DNA from: Gavia stellata
Lineage: Eukaryota; Chordata; Aves; Gaviiformes; Gaviidae
Direction of reading: 5' to 3'
DNA: 64,000 nt
Assembly: GCF_030936135.1 (NCBI RefSeq)
Contig: NC_082598.1
Span: 55,768,347-55,832,346, forward strand
Positions 26,501 to 38,138 of this stretch are shown piece by piece. The notes beneath the pieces were generated by a model that ran no database searches, had not been told where the DNA came from, and saw nothing but the letters and a program-made list of their open reading frames with translations. The translations under genes and the position numbers were made by a program. Every line of letters starts with the position of its first letter. The first letter of the stretch is position 1.

Positions 26501-28356
26501 TTTTCACTGGAATGACAGAGTTCCAAGTTCCATTTTAGTTATTTTTATATTTAAATACTTAATTATATTTTTATTCTTTTTATGAATTCTTATTTCTACA
26601 GTGAAGATCGTCACAGTTCAGATTGCTAAATCATCCCAACCACATCCAACCGCATTATCTAACCCGTCTTTTAAGAAGCAGCAATCGTTATTGCCTTGGC
26701 AAAATAGTCAGACACAATATTTCCAAATGTTTTATCTTTGATATATTGCTTCCTCCATCATAAGATATCTCCTTCCTGTTCGTCCTGCTCACAACTCAAG
26801 ACTACCAACACTCTAGTGCTGCGTCCCCTGTGTCCAAAAATACAGTACCGGAATGAGGTACTGCCTAGATACCCGTCGCTTCCATGAATGAAACCTGAAG
26901 TAAAAAATAAGCAGAAAGGAACAATGGGAGGTATTTCAGGCTCTTCCCGATGCACATGTAGACTGACATGACCAGATCTAGTCTGGATTTTCCCTGTGCT
27001 AGAGGCCTCCTCTGCATGGTAGGCCAGGCCAAGCCAGAAATTCATAAAAACCACTCAGCCATTAGCAAAAGTATACTGAAAAAACCGACCCCAAAAACAT
27101 ACCAAATAAAACCCAAGTATCTACCTCTGTAAGGACAGAAACAGGAACAGCTCACAACGGTGCAGTTCTTCACGTATTTCAGTTTGACATGGTCCCTGCA
27201 GCATGCAAGGGCTTTACAGAAGTAGTGCTTTGACTGAGTCCAGACTCCTGCAGATTTGTGGTTTGTGGTTGATTGCAAACTGTGAAGGTTTTGTCATGCT
27301 GAGGTATCTATAAAGACTGCCTCTATGTGGATTTTCCTTTCCCTAATACTGCTTGAATTCACTCCGCAGCCTTTGCTTCAGTTCAGGAGGAGCTCAGCAT
27401 TCGTCTCCTCTCTTTTGGCCACCCACATTCCTGAAACTGATACTTAGCAACGTCACCTTTGAGATATTTAAAACCTTTGACAAATTTCACTAAAATCAGC
27501 CACAAGTCATTAAAGTTCTGGTAGGGAAGGGAAACACAGAAGTTCAGATGGGCAAGAAGCACCCCCCCAGGCGTGAAGTGCAGTCGGACAAGTTTTGCTT
27601 CCTTTGGACACCAAATTAACACTTTTTTCTTCCAGAAGATACTTGAGTTTTCCTGTAGCCCTATTTTAAGGGGCAACTCTGGCTCCTCCTGGTGGGTCTG
27701 GCCTTTATTTTGAAGTTGAAAGACGCTACCTTGATCAATGCTTCCTGACTGTTCTGACTGAATTTGAAAGCCAGCGTAGCAGCGAGCTGAAACTTCTGCA
27801 ATCTTCCTCACAGGCTGCTTTGTCTCACTCGTTTAGGTTTCGATTTTCCTCTGTGCCACGTCAAAAAATAAATATATGGCATAATATAGCGGAGGTGTTA
27901 AATCATGCCGCACTAGAACACCTTCCCAGCGGGGCACTGAAACCGCGATGCTATGACAGAGGTCTTGGGGGAATATCTCCCGCGCGCCCTTTGTCCTCAG
28001 TGGGTTTCCCACGCAAAGCAGCGGCTCCCTTGGATGACCTAAACTGCCTGCTGCGGCCTCGCACTAAACCCAAAACTCTGCAGAGCTGGAAAGGCTCCAC
28101 TCCCTCCTCATTTTCTCTCCACAGCCAACCGACTTCGACGGTCGAGGGCTCTTACTGCGCCTAACGGGGAACGCGGCGGGGGGTAGGGAGCTTCAGCGGG
28201 GGCTCCCCTCACACTCCCGCCACGGAGCCGGGCGGCGACGCTTCCCGCCGGAAGGGCAGACGGGGGGGCCGGAGCGGGCGGTGGAGCCCCACAGCCGGGA
28301 GGAGCCGGGGGCGGCCCCACGCTTCCGGCCCGGCGGCGACGACCCCAGGGGCCGGG

Positions 28357-28373
28357 GCAGCGCCCTCTGGTCC
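28357..28373 (-). promoter_or_regulatory. Candidate CTCF binding site (reverse)
   Basis: Read on the minus strand this is GGACCAGAGGGCGCTGC, very close to the consensus CTCF core CCAGNGGGCGC. It lies in the BANK1 promoter and points away from the gene, toward the + oriented motif at 12157. The two sites are therefore convergent, the arrangement typical of loop anchors. Confidence 0.65.
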
Positions 28374-28419
28374 GGGGGAGAGCGAGCGAGCGAGCGGCAG
28401 CATCCGCGGCGGCGGCGCC

Positions 28420-28440
28420 ATGCGCGCGGCAGGTCGGTGA
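28420..28440 (+). other. Short upstream ORF or alternative BANK1 first coding exon
   Basis: An ATG at 28420, in the context GCGCCATGC, opens a 6-codon frame ending in TGA at 28438-28440. If the transcript is unspliced here, it is an upstream ORF in the BANK1 leader. The frame also contains GCAG|GTCGGT (donor GT at 28433-28434), which would leave phase 1. That phase is compatible with exon 2 and would give a protein starting MRAA followed by ENTKD. A neighbouring donor-like GTGAGG at 28437 would leave phase 2 and break the frame. Both uses are inferred. Confidence 0.35.
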
Positions 28441-28577
28441 GGGGCGGCGCGGCGCGGCGGGGGGGCGCGGGCGGGCTGCGAGGGCCGCGGCCGCGAGGGG
28501 GGGCGGGGGTGTGAGGGTGGGCGCGTGCTCGTCCGTTGAAAGCAGCCGTTGGCGCGAGGGCAGGAGGCTGCCCCGCC

Positions 28578-28641
28578 ATGGCCGCCGTCTCCTGGCCGGG
28601 GGGCAGCGGAGGGGCTGCAGCCAGGCTGAAGCTGTGCACGG
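28578..28641 (+). CDS. BANK1: BANK1 coding exon 1
   Basis: An ATG in an excellent Kozak context, CCGCCATGG, starts 21 codons (MAAVSWPGGSGGAAARLKLC then T) and one extra base before a donor, ACGG|GTAGGC (GT at 28642-28643). The left-over G joins AA at the start of exon 2 to make Glu22, directly followed by NTKD. The encoded leader is Gly/Ala-rich with no signal peptide, as expected for a cytoplasmic adaptor; mammalian BANK1 also starts with a short low-complexity leader just before the NTKD motif. The start was chosen for its Kozak strength, phase match and position in the CpG island. An upstream ATG at 28420 is a possible alternative. Known role of the family: a B-cell scaffold linking the antigen-receptor kinase LYN with its substrates, the IP3 receptor and PLC-gamma2. 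Confidence 0.75.
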
Positions 28642-29854
28642 GTAGGCCTCGGCGATGAGGAGGGTTTTTTTGGGCTCGGTGTGAAGGAGGGCTTTGCAGA
28701 CGGAGCGGATGCAGCAGTTTTCTCCAGGGCAGCCCGCGGGAGCTTGGCGGGGGGTGCTGTTGGTGAAGGGTGGAGGCAGTGGTTTGTGTGGTGAGATTCC
28801 TGTGGAGAAATGGGATGATGCGCTGCTCCCCGGGAAGTGCCTTTCTTTCTCTAGGTTGTCCGAGCGTCGAGTGTCGTGTTGGAGAGTCGAGAAACCTACA
28901 TGAGGTATTCTCTACTTTTTCTTGATAATGCTGGGTGCTTATTGAGTCTTAGCATGGCTTTTCCAAAAAAATTATTTTTTTCCTTTTGATATTTCAACTC
29001 ATGTTACCTGTTTGCCTGTTTTTATGACAAATTATGCCAGAGTTTTATTGAGGCAGCTGTTCTTAATACCTCACGGCAGTTTTAGATAACTTTTCTTTGA
29101 AAGTAGTTCTCAATTGCAAGTGGTATTCAATGCACCTGTTATTGTTGCAGTACACAACATAACTTTTCTGAAGAGTGGGAAATCTGGCACCAAAAAGTTA
29201 GGAAATGAAAGAATAAAAGTTGTATGAGCAATGTTAATTCTGTCCTACATGTATTTCCACTCTGGGATAGTCTTAATTGGCTAATCACATGCTGTGTTAT
29301 TAATTAAAAATTGATCATCCTTTTTCAGTCTCTCAGCATTCAGTATGGGATCCAGCCTTACTTTGTACTGTACAGCAAAACCCTGCTAGACTTTGCACAG
29401 AAATATTCGTTTCCTTATTTATGTTTTCATAGGTGTTTGTTGCGTTATCTGTGTGCCTCAAAACTCTTAGTGTATATTTTTTTACTCCCTTGGTAGTATT
29501 GGAATGCATTATCATCCCATTTACTGGTGGAAGAAATTGATGAAAAGATAAAATGACTTACGAAGGTCACATGCAAATCAGAGTCAGTCCTGAATCTGAA
29601 CCAGCAACCCCTGACTCCTTGTTTCTGTGTTCATTCTTCCAAGTCATATCTCCTTATTCACAGAAATACTGCATATTTACTGCTCCTGTTTTCTTCACGT
29701 GCATTTGCAAGGCTCAGCAACACTTAAATCAAACCAATGACTGCAAAGCTGGGCACTCAATAAAGGGGAAATGAAAGATGTGCAGCCAGATGCCAGAGTT
29801 TTGACCTGCTTGCAGCAGGGAGCTCAGCTTTATCTTTGTGACTCTTCTATTAGA

Positions 29855-29886
29855 TGGAACAATATTTTAGTTGGAACAATATTTTA
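29855..29886. repeat. Short direct repeat
   Basis: TGGAACAATATTTTA occurs twice, at 29855 and 29872, 17 bases apart and separated by only two bases. It looks like a local duplication. Confidence 0.75.
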
Positions 29887-32800
29887 TCCTTATTTTATGA
29901 ATGAGGAAGCAAGAGAGATCTGAAGGCCTGACTCTGCAAAGGTGACCCAATGCTTTAGTTTACTGTTCTGGCTCATCATTTTAAATGACTGCTTCAGATG
30001 TCAAGACAAGTTTTTTCAGAGTACCTAATATTTTGTATCATTTTGTAACATCAAAGTAACCATATTAGATACTAATTATCAAATGCAGCATTCTAATGAA
30101 ATTAGCATTGAAAGTCATCTCTACCTACTACTCTCATTATACAGATGAAAACACTAGAGAAGAAAGGCGAAGTGACTTTCCCAGTGTAATAAGTTAGTTG
30201 CAGATAAAATATCGAAACTCAGGACTGCTTTGCTTTCTACCCAAGTCTGGTTGTAAAATGGATAGTTATCTTACTAGTATCTAGCCTCTGATAGATAGGA
30301 TCTTCTATCTAGACTCGACTTACAGGATTGCAAGCTTCTTTAGAGAAAAAAGTAGCGTGCATGAGTAAAACCACATGCTTAATAGCATTTCTAAATATGC
30401 ATGTACTATCCCAGTTATTAGGCAAGCAGTTATTTCTAGATGTGAATGGTCAGTTGCATTCTGATAATCACAGATGTTTGCTTAGTGTTCATTTAATATA
30501 AATGACAGTATACAATTGTGCATGACCTGGGGACATCCAGTTTAAAGTCTGGCTTTTGGTGAATAAAGGCAGTCAACTCCTGAGTATGCATGTGAAATTG
30601 CTGGAGTAATTACTGAGCAAATATTAAGAGCACCAAAGAGGGATGGCAGGTTTCACAGCTGCTTGCAGCCAGTTCCATGCATTGGCAGGGAAACAAGTAA
30701 CTGTATGTTCAGCCAGCAGTGAATATGCTGGCCTTCTACTCTATTGTCATTTGTCTCTGTCATTTTTTTCATGAATTGCTCTGCGCAAGCCTCATCCTCC
30801 TGGGGCCTCTGTGCATAGACCCCTCTCTTGCAGTTTTACCACAGCACCAAGCCTGCCTTTCCACAGTGAAGAGAGGTCTGTTTTCTCCTGATGGGACATT
30901 AGCTGTGAGGTACTGAAGTTGCTTTGAGTGGGTTGCCAAAGCCTAGTCTAGCTCAAATCTGAAAACTGTCTGGGATGCTTGGTGGGAGAGACAGACTTTC
31001 TACTTGTCAGTACTTTGTAGGAAACCCTAGCCTAGATGAACTTCTTTTTGCAAATGCCATTAAACATGCTGTACCTAGTAGAGATCAAACATCCTAATGC
31101 ATGGTCCTTGATGACACCTGTCTTCACTTGAGACAGGAGGCACTGACAGGGTAACTTGTTAATGCCTATGCCGTGTTTGAGTTATCACTCCTCTCCACAT
31201 TCATGAACATAAAAATAATTTCTGAGATCTTCCATTGTGTGCTCTTTATTTACATGATGTACATTTCTGTGCCTCCAACTGTTTCTGGGACAGTGTTTAC
31301 ATGACAGATGTTCTGTGAGGGAATCTAGAATAGACACAAATAATACTTGATTTTGTTTTTTTTTCAAATTCAAGTGATCCCTAATCCTTAGTAGCCTTAA
31401 ATTTTTTTAAACTCCTTCACAACACAGGAATCAGACCATGATTTGATTCAAAATCTAAGGGGTCTAGTGGTGGACTTCTGAAGCAGATTCAGCAATAAAA
31501 TCATATGAATAATTAATATTACTAATAATAATGTATTAGTCATTTGAGTATCAAAGAAGCCAGTGCTGCAAAAGCTGCTCTCATCTGTTTACAGTCTTAT
31601 TATTCTGAAAGGAAGTTCCTATTTTTTATTACTGATGAAACATTTTGATATTTCTGCAGTGAGAAACAAAAATATAATATTTGGATATTTTAAAGGTGAA
31701 ATCTGTCTCCCTAAAATGTAGAAATGGAAATCTTCACCATGAATAAAGTTGTTATTCTGATGTGTACTCCAGATACATTTTCAGGCAAGTCTGTTTGGCT
31801 AGAAACTAGAATTTGATATTTTAAAAAAATATTGTATGAAGAAAAATGGGATCCATTAAGCTTTGAAACTAAAGTACCTTATAATTAACACAAAACTATA
31901 CTTTGTCTTCAGAAGTGTTGGGTTGCTGATTCAGATTCAAAAGGTGTCCCTAACAAGATGTTTTTCTTACACTAACCCGCTCCGGTCTCCCTTCTATTGC
32001 AAACAGTGATTACTGAAGTTTGCATACAAGCTATTGACCACCCCCATTTGAAGAATTGTATCACTGATGCCACAATAAAGGTGAAAGAAAGAGCAGCGAT
32101 CTCAGGTTCTGAAAAGAACGTTTTTGTCCAGGGGCTCAAGAACCACACTGTCACTGTTTTCTTGCCTGTATAGCTCTTGAAGCTGGTCTTTGAGCATTTG
32201 ATTAGCTTATATATTCCTTTATTTGCTTGTAGGTAATAAAGAATGTTTTAACTCCTCTAATAAGCTTAAGTGTCACAATGCAAACAGCAACAATAGCTTG
32301 TAATATAATTATATCCTCCTTGGAGGTCCAGTCATTTCTGGCTATCATTTAAAAAAAAAAAGGTGTCCTGACCTTTTGTATAAATTAAAATCAGACTATT
32401 ACAATGTGATCTGTGATAAACAGCTAGGTTTTATTAAATGTAAGCAGAAGTAGTAAGTTCAGAACGGGATTTTAAGTATCTAGGCATTTTGAAACTGCCG
32501 TGAAGATAAGAAGGGAGTCACAAATACCAAGATCTAAATTTTGAACTGGAATCTATTTTATGTGATAATATTGATGATTATTCAGTATTTATTGGCTCCC
32601 TGCATAGTGAGAAAGCAAGGCTTTCTATTAAGCCACAGAATATAATTTATGATATCGCAGACCTGACAGTTAAAGCAAACTGGTCTTAAGCAGTCCCATC
32701 ATTAATTTGTTTTTTCAATGTTTCTGTGAGCCTTTGTGTACAATTAAATAAGAGCAGGCTTACACATGTTTGACATTGAGATAGTTCAAGCAGTGGTATA

Positions 32801-33871
32801 GCTGAGTTTGGAAAGCACCCTTTTCCTTTAGATCACATGCTTAACAGCTGTAAATGAGTTGAAACTTTATACAGTTGTTTATAAATAGCTACAGTTTGTG
32901 GCTATGGTTCATTGCTTCTTGTAAGCTTAGGGGTAATGAGCAGGGTGATGACAAATTGCCAACTAATGACTCTTCATTATTGCCAAATATTGCATATTAT
33001 TTAAAAATTAATTTACAACAGTAAGTACAAGTCATTTTAGCAATATCTTGAAATCGCTTTTATGATAAATGAGAACTTGCAACATATCTATAGGAAATAC
33101 AATTACTGCCTGAGTATAGCCAACTTAGAATATCAGCATTCAGTGATACTCAGTTACTACTTTCATCAGAGAACAGTGTTTTACTAGTATAATATCCAAG
33201 CATTGATTCAGAGCATTCAAACCCTGAAGTATATGTATATGTATACCGCGATTAGAAAAGGAAAGCAAGCTTCCTTCTTCCTTCCTTTTTGATCATGAAG
33301 ATAGTATCAGTGTACTTCAAAAATATAAGTAAATGACAGATGTTATTTAAAAACATGCTGAGATTTTGCAAAAAAACATGTAGTACCAAGTAGTTCCCAT
33401 TATTTTTAGGAGATGAGCTTTTTTGAAAATTTGGGATACAGTTCACTGATAGATTTTTCTGAAATGTCTGCATGTTTTTTTAAGAGCCTGTTTGTTTACC
33501 TTCCTTGAAATACTTGGAATTTCTCTTCAAAATGCTTAGGAATAGCTGTTATGCTTTACCACAGGTGGATTTGTGAGTACTCAGTCTTTTTGAAGTAAAG
33601 TCTTGGATGGATAATGCGGATACTGAAAATACGCAGATCTGCAGTAAACCTAAATGTTAACTGATCAGCTGCATGAGAACTTTCAGGGCATTACCTTTCA
33701 ACTTGTGGGGGAAACAAAACCTTAAAAGGATAAAAATACATTTATTTATTGCCATATTTATTATGACTTCTTCTGTCTGTTTATAAAATTGGCTTGAACA
33801 TGGTTGTTAGAGTGGTATTTCTTTTTTGTATGTAAAATGCTGGAAAACTATTGTTAATGTTCAGGCACATG

Positions 33872-33895
33872 TAGAAGACACATTTGTGTCTTCTA
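33872..33895. repeat. Near-perfect 24-bp palindrome
   Basis: Perfect 11-bp arms (TAGAAGACACA and its complement) surround a 2-bp TT centre. It lies in BANK1 intron 1 with no associated motif or repeat family that I recognise. Confidence 0.85.
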
Positions 33896-34350
33896 TCAGA
33901 TCAGAGCAAAAATTGTTGTGAATACACCTAATTACAGGTCCCACACTATTCTAAGCAAATAAAATGTAATTCTGGTGAGGGCAGAAAGAGTCAAATACTC
34001 AGGGTGCTGTAATAGTGTGAAAAAAGCAAAGGGTAAGTCTTCATATAGCAGTTCTTTGCTGTGCAGACAGACCCAAAACTATATCTAGAGAAAATATGAT
34101 AGTCCTAGCAATAAGAATTCTCTTGGGTTGGATGGTGCATGGAAGGATTTTCTTTTCAGTATTCATGGTAGTTCGTTGAAACTTGTGTTTGTGTTGAACA
34201 ACTTACTTTAAGGCTATGGTAATATTTTAAGAAAAGATAGTAAGATGTCCTAAATTAAACAGCCTGTCCAAGAATGACATAAAAAACTAGGAGCAATACC
34301 CAAGATATGAATGTCTTAATGCTACAAACTCAAGACCCTTATCTCTCAAA

Positions 34351-34415
34351 GTGTGTGTGTGTAAAAAAAACAAAACAAAAAAACAAACAAAAAAACCCAA
34401 ACCAAACAAACCCCC
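34351..34415. repeat. GT run fused to an A-rich CAAA simple repeat
   Basis: Six GT units are followed by poly(A) interrupted by C, then ACCAAAC-type and CCCCC runs. This could be the tail of a retroelement too decayed to identify, or simple microsatellite growth. Confidence 0.8.
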
Positions 34416-36699
34416 ATAGTAATGGTTGCTTTTAATGATATTAGACATACTGTATTAATCAGATAGAAGAATCTTCCTGCAAGAAATAAAAAATAATGCC
34501 AGACTAAAAGATAAATAACACTGCCCCTCCAAACCTGAGTGAGATTCTGTTAAAGGCTCTCTAATGTATTCAAGTCCCCGTGTGAGAATACACATATAGT
34601 TCAGTTCATGCCTTAACATACTTTACCATCCAGGTTTCTCAGTGTTGGGGTTGTGCATGTGTTCTGTCTCTCAAACAAAGCAAGCTATTTTCCTGTTGAA
34701 ACGTAATGATATTTTCACATGCTATTTATCATTATACTTTTTTCCAAATAAAAACCACCTGAATAGTACATTTTTTTAGTTGTTTTGTATGGCACAGGGG
34801 GAATGTTAACTGATGAAGAATAAATAATTCAAGTTTGTTTACTGTAGTCAAGAAAAAGGGGTGGGGTTTTGGGTTTTTAAGATCAGAGGTACAATTGAAA
34901 TAGTAAACATTATTTATTTTCTAATGGAAAATATGAAAAATTCTAGAAGCTTTTGAAAAGGTAGAAAAATGTATGGAATGGCATTTATGAATTGAACTTT
35001 TAAGAAATGGAATAATGCATATGTTAAACATATTTTTATATAGTGTGCCTTTCTATTATTCATCATTTTCATTCATTCATTAAACATTTACAATTTAAAT
35101 AGCTGAAAGAAAAAATACAGTATGCCTGGAAAGAATTGAACAAGGACAATTTAGAGCCATTTGAGGACTGAAAATGAAAGCCCCCATCTTAAGTAATGGT
35201 AGTGTCTTCCATAAAAATGAAAGGCTAAATACAGCACAGGCTTCAAAACAGTTTAATGCTAATGTGATAGTGGGCACTAAATGAAAACAAGCAGTACTTT
35301 CATCAGAAGCCACAAGTGTGGTGTTCCTCTGATTTATTAAGATTTATGTGATTGAAAGACTTGGGTACTTGCTCTTTGTTAAACTATAAAAACTATAATT
35401 TGCATAACTGACAGAAATCAGTTTTTTTAATTAACAAAACCATACAAACAGCAAAACACAGATATCTTCTGACTTTGATTACCTTCCTTTTAAAAATATG
35501 ACATACAGCGGGGAAAATGGTAGATACGCAGTATTCAGTATAAAATCCTTCATCACATAGTGATTTCTCTATGGTTTTGTTACTAAGATTTTTTTGAAGT
35601 GTTTGCAATAGTGTTCACATAATTCAGTTATGACTGATAAGCATGTAACACTAGCCAGGAGTGTGTGCTTGTGCATTTGTATGAAAAATCCTAAGAAGGT
35701 GGCCAATGTAGTTAACAGTGTACAAGCAGACTGTGTCTACCTAGAACAACTTCTTCCCATTATAAGCTCAGTTTAGCTGAGCTTTTAAACAAAAGCTGGC
35801 TCAATCAGATCTAGCATGTTTACAACTTCGGAGCTGACTTAAAAAAAAAAAAAGAAAAAAAGCTCTCTGAAAAATGGCTATTTGATCATCACTATTTCTC
35901 AAATGCCTTTTGTTTGTTCAAGGGAACTGAAATAAACAATCCATGTCATTTGAGTCTCAATTAATGTTTACTTCAAGTTAATTACGCCTTTAAGTAAACC
36001 AGATAGACCACACAACATCTTTGAGTGTCTAAATGATTTTAGCTATGTCCAGAAAGTAATTTCTAGCAGCTTAATCTCACTTTTACTGTCTAAAGATAAT
36101 TTACATTTCAAATTTATCTGAATCTTTTAATAGTATTTTTAAAAGGTAGGGCTACATTACTAGAAAATTTAATAAAGACTGAATCCTGGAAAGGATGTTC
36201 AATATTATCTAGAAAATCCAATAAAAATGCAGAAAACTCAATACCCCTTTTTTCCTCCACACACACACCCCCCTCCCCAAGATGTCTGCTACTGGAGCAT
36301 TTCACTGAATCTCCAATTGCTGCAGACTTCCTCCCTGTAAAAATGTAAGGCTAATTCCCCAGCTAGTGTGTGTCAGAATAGCTCTGCTTAATCAATGAAG
36401 CCTTGTTGCTATGCACTATCAGAGGAAATTTTGCTAGTTTTTAATCAAAACTTTTTAAGGTTTGCATACTTGCATTCTGTTTTTGTAACACCATAATCTT
36501 ATCATCAAAACTTCCAAATTTGTTTCTCTCCCTTATCAATTCTGTTCCTTGTTCAAGATTAACCATTTTACAGGAGGCCAAATCTAATTTGGCCTTGAAT
36601 GCATGAAACAGTCTGTAATGATTGAATTGGCGAAAAGATGTTTTCTGTGAAAATTTAACGCAGATCCTACATTTACCAGTTTGGAAACAGAAGCATTAC

Positions 36700-37260
36700 T
36701 GAAAATCGTAACCAAGAAAACCCTCCAAACCAAATGGTAGTTTAGAAAGCCGACATTGGTTTATTGCAGCGCTGGGTGCATGGGGGATTTTCCTCCTAGC
36801 ATGCACACCCAGTTGAAATAATTGACAAGTATTTAAACAGTTAACAAAGTTAGTTATGCCTACTGGTCCCACCTCTTAGCTAACTATTAGTTAATACTTT
36901 TCTTACTTCACCTTAAAGATACAGTTCTCTTTTAATTCACTGCACATGCACAGAGAGTAGGGGGCTTATTTTGGTTGGGGCCTTTTCTAGCTCGGAGGTG
37001 TGGTTTTTAACATTATAATGAGATAGGTCAGCCTTAGGACACCCATTTGGGGCATTTTACTGACTTTGCTGTTTGGCGTGTAAACAACACCAAGTCTCAA
37101 GGTTGTATATCAGTCATTATCAGGAGACCTAGAAGCTCCTCCAAGGTGCTACATCTCATATACTGTTTATCTCAAGGTAAACAACATCAACATAACCCAA
37201 TACAGCCCGCCACCACAGCCAGCCCATTTCCAGGAAAACTAATGCATATTTCAGTATGTG
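36700..37260 (-). mobile_element. Probable endogenous-retrovirus LTR, reverse orientation
   Basis: Read on the minus strand, the block ends with GCGCTGCAATAAACC, a poly(A) signal AATAAA (36765 to 36760), followed after about 60 bases by a putative 3' end. About 75 bases before the AATAAA is a TATA-like TTTAAATAC, giving the usual LTR order of promoter, short R and poly(A) signal. The sequence recalls a dispersed bird ERV LTR family that I cannot name with certainty. Boundaries are approximate: a TG at 36700 is a plausible edge, but no clean target duplication was found. No internal retroviral coding sequence is next to it. Confidence 0.5.
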
Positions 37261-38092
37261 ACACAGTATCTTCTTAATGTATCTGTACAAAGTTTGCACA
37301 AAAGGGGTCTGTTCTTTCTATGCTAACTAAATTGTCTAAGTCTTTGGTATCAGAAGTATTTTCTGCTTACAAGGTACATTCGGGATAGTTTCATTTATTT
37401 TTCTTGTAGCGCTCTTGCCAAGCTATTGTCAGGTGGTTTTCTACAAGAGTTTAAAACCAGCTCTGTTTCATTGGCAAACTTGCAGCCTGTATTTCAACAC
37501 TGAAGCTTATAGAATTAACTAAAATGGCAATTCATATTGCTGTATTTTAGCTTGTGAGTAGATAGTGTACACCATAAAATTTGTACTCCCACATGCTGTT
37601 AAGTCTATGCTCTTCGTTGTGGATGACATGTATAATAATCATCATTATTCATTTTGTATACAAACTCTTCTTTAAAATGTGCCTTAAATAACATCATAAA
37701 AAGGCAGAACTATCCTTTTAATCTGTGAGAACTCACTCATTGGATTTAATGTTTTGGAGACTTCTGTGAAAAGCTAGTCCTTTCTATTGGAAATCAAGGG
37801 TTGAACACCAACCATATTTAAAACATTTTAAAAGTCAATTATACTATTTTATTTCTCTCACCACAATTATGTCGCATTGTAAAATTTAAGTTGGCAAAAT
37901 GTACATACTCTCCCCAAAACAGTCCGTTTTGCTCGGTGCACTGAAAAGAGCAAAGTTTTCACACTCATTTAGCAAAAAAAAGCTTGCCTGAAACAACGCA
38001 GTCCTGGATAAATTATAGTTGGAATCCAAGTCTTTATTAAAGCAGTAGAAGTCTTCAGAGAAGTGTTTCCAAACTTAAATTCCTCACTTTTT

Positions 38093-38138
38093 ATAGGTTT
38101 GTTTCTTACTGGAGGATAGGTTTGTTTCTTACTGGAAG
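38093..38138. repeat. Tandem duplication, 23-bp unit
   Basis: ATAGGTTTGTTTCTTACTGG starts at 38093 and again at 38116, with identical sequence over at least 20 bases. It is a simple recent duplication in intron 1. Confidence 0.9.

Larger units (their letters stand above)
12175..28129. other. Intergenic region upstream of BANK1, no supported gene
   Basis: About 16 kb with no recognisable coding exon or transposon. Chance frames include a 105-codon one at 13360-13677, a 99-codon minus frame at 17941-18240 and a 142-codon minus frame at 27383-27811; the last opens with GTG, not ATG. Notable small structures are two inverted repeats (17139-17164 and 17839-17860), a TATA-like box at 17865 and a 45-bp tandem duplication at 20498-20587. 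GC content rises from about 27950 into the CpG island. Confidence 0.55.
28130..28670 (+). promoter_or_regulatory. BANK1: CpG island and presumed BANK1 promoter
   Basis: The only CpG-dense block in the window. It has long runs of GCG/CGG, no TATA box, and covers BANK1 exon 1. It contains an inverted pair of GGAA cores, CTTCCCGCCGGAAG (28241-28254), with an embedded E2F-like TTCCCGCC, a further ETS-type CTTCCGG at 28322-28328 and a CTCF-like motif at 28357-28373. Several G-rich Sp/KLF-type boxes lie downstream, around 28455-28510. Transcription probably starts at dispersed sites between about 28300 and 28560, upstream of the ATG at 28578; the exact start cannot be seen. ETS-family sites would fit a gene active in B cells, but that is inference. 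Confidence 0.85.

Noticed and set aside
27383..27811. 142-codon minus-strand open frame near the BANK1 promoter
   Set aside because: It opens with GTG, has no recognisable domain and no convincing splice context; long frames become more likely as GC rises toward the CpG island.
27820..28164. 114-codon + strand frame just before the CpG island
   Set aside because: No domain, no Kozak start and no donor that joins BANK1 in phase.
28193..28639. 148-codon minus-strand frame and other frames in the CpG island
   Set aside because: Pro/Arg/Ala-rich translation caused by GC-rich sequence with few stop codons; it overlaps BANK1 exon 1.
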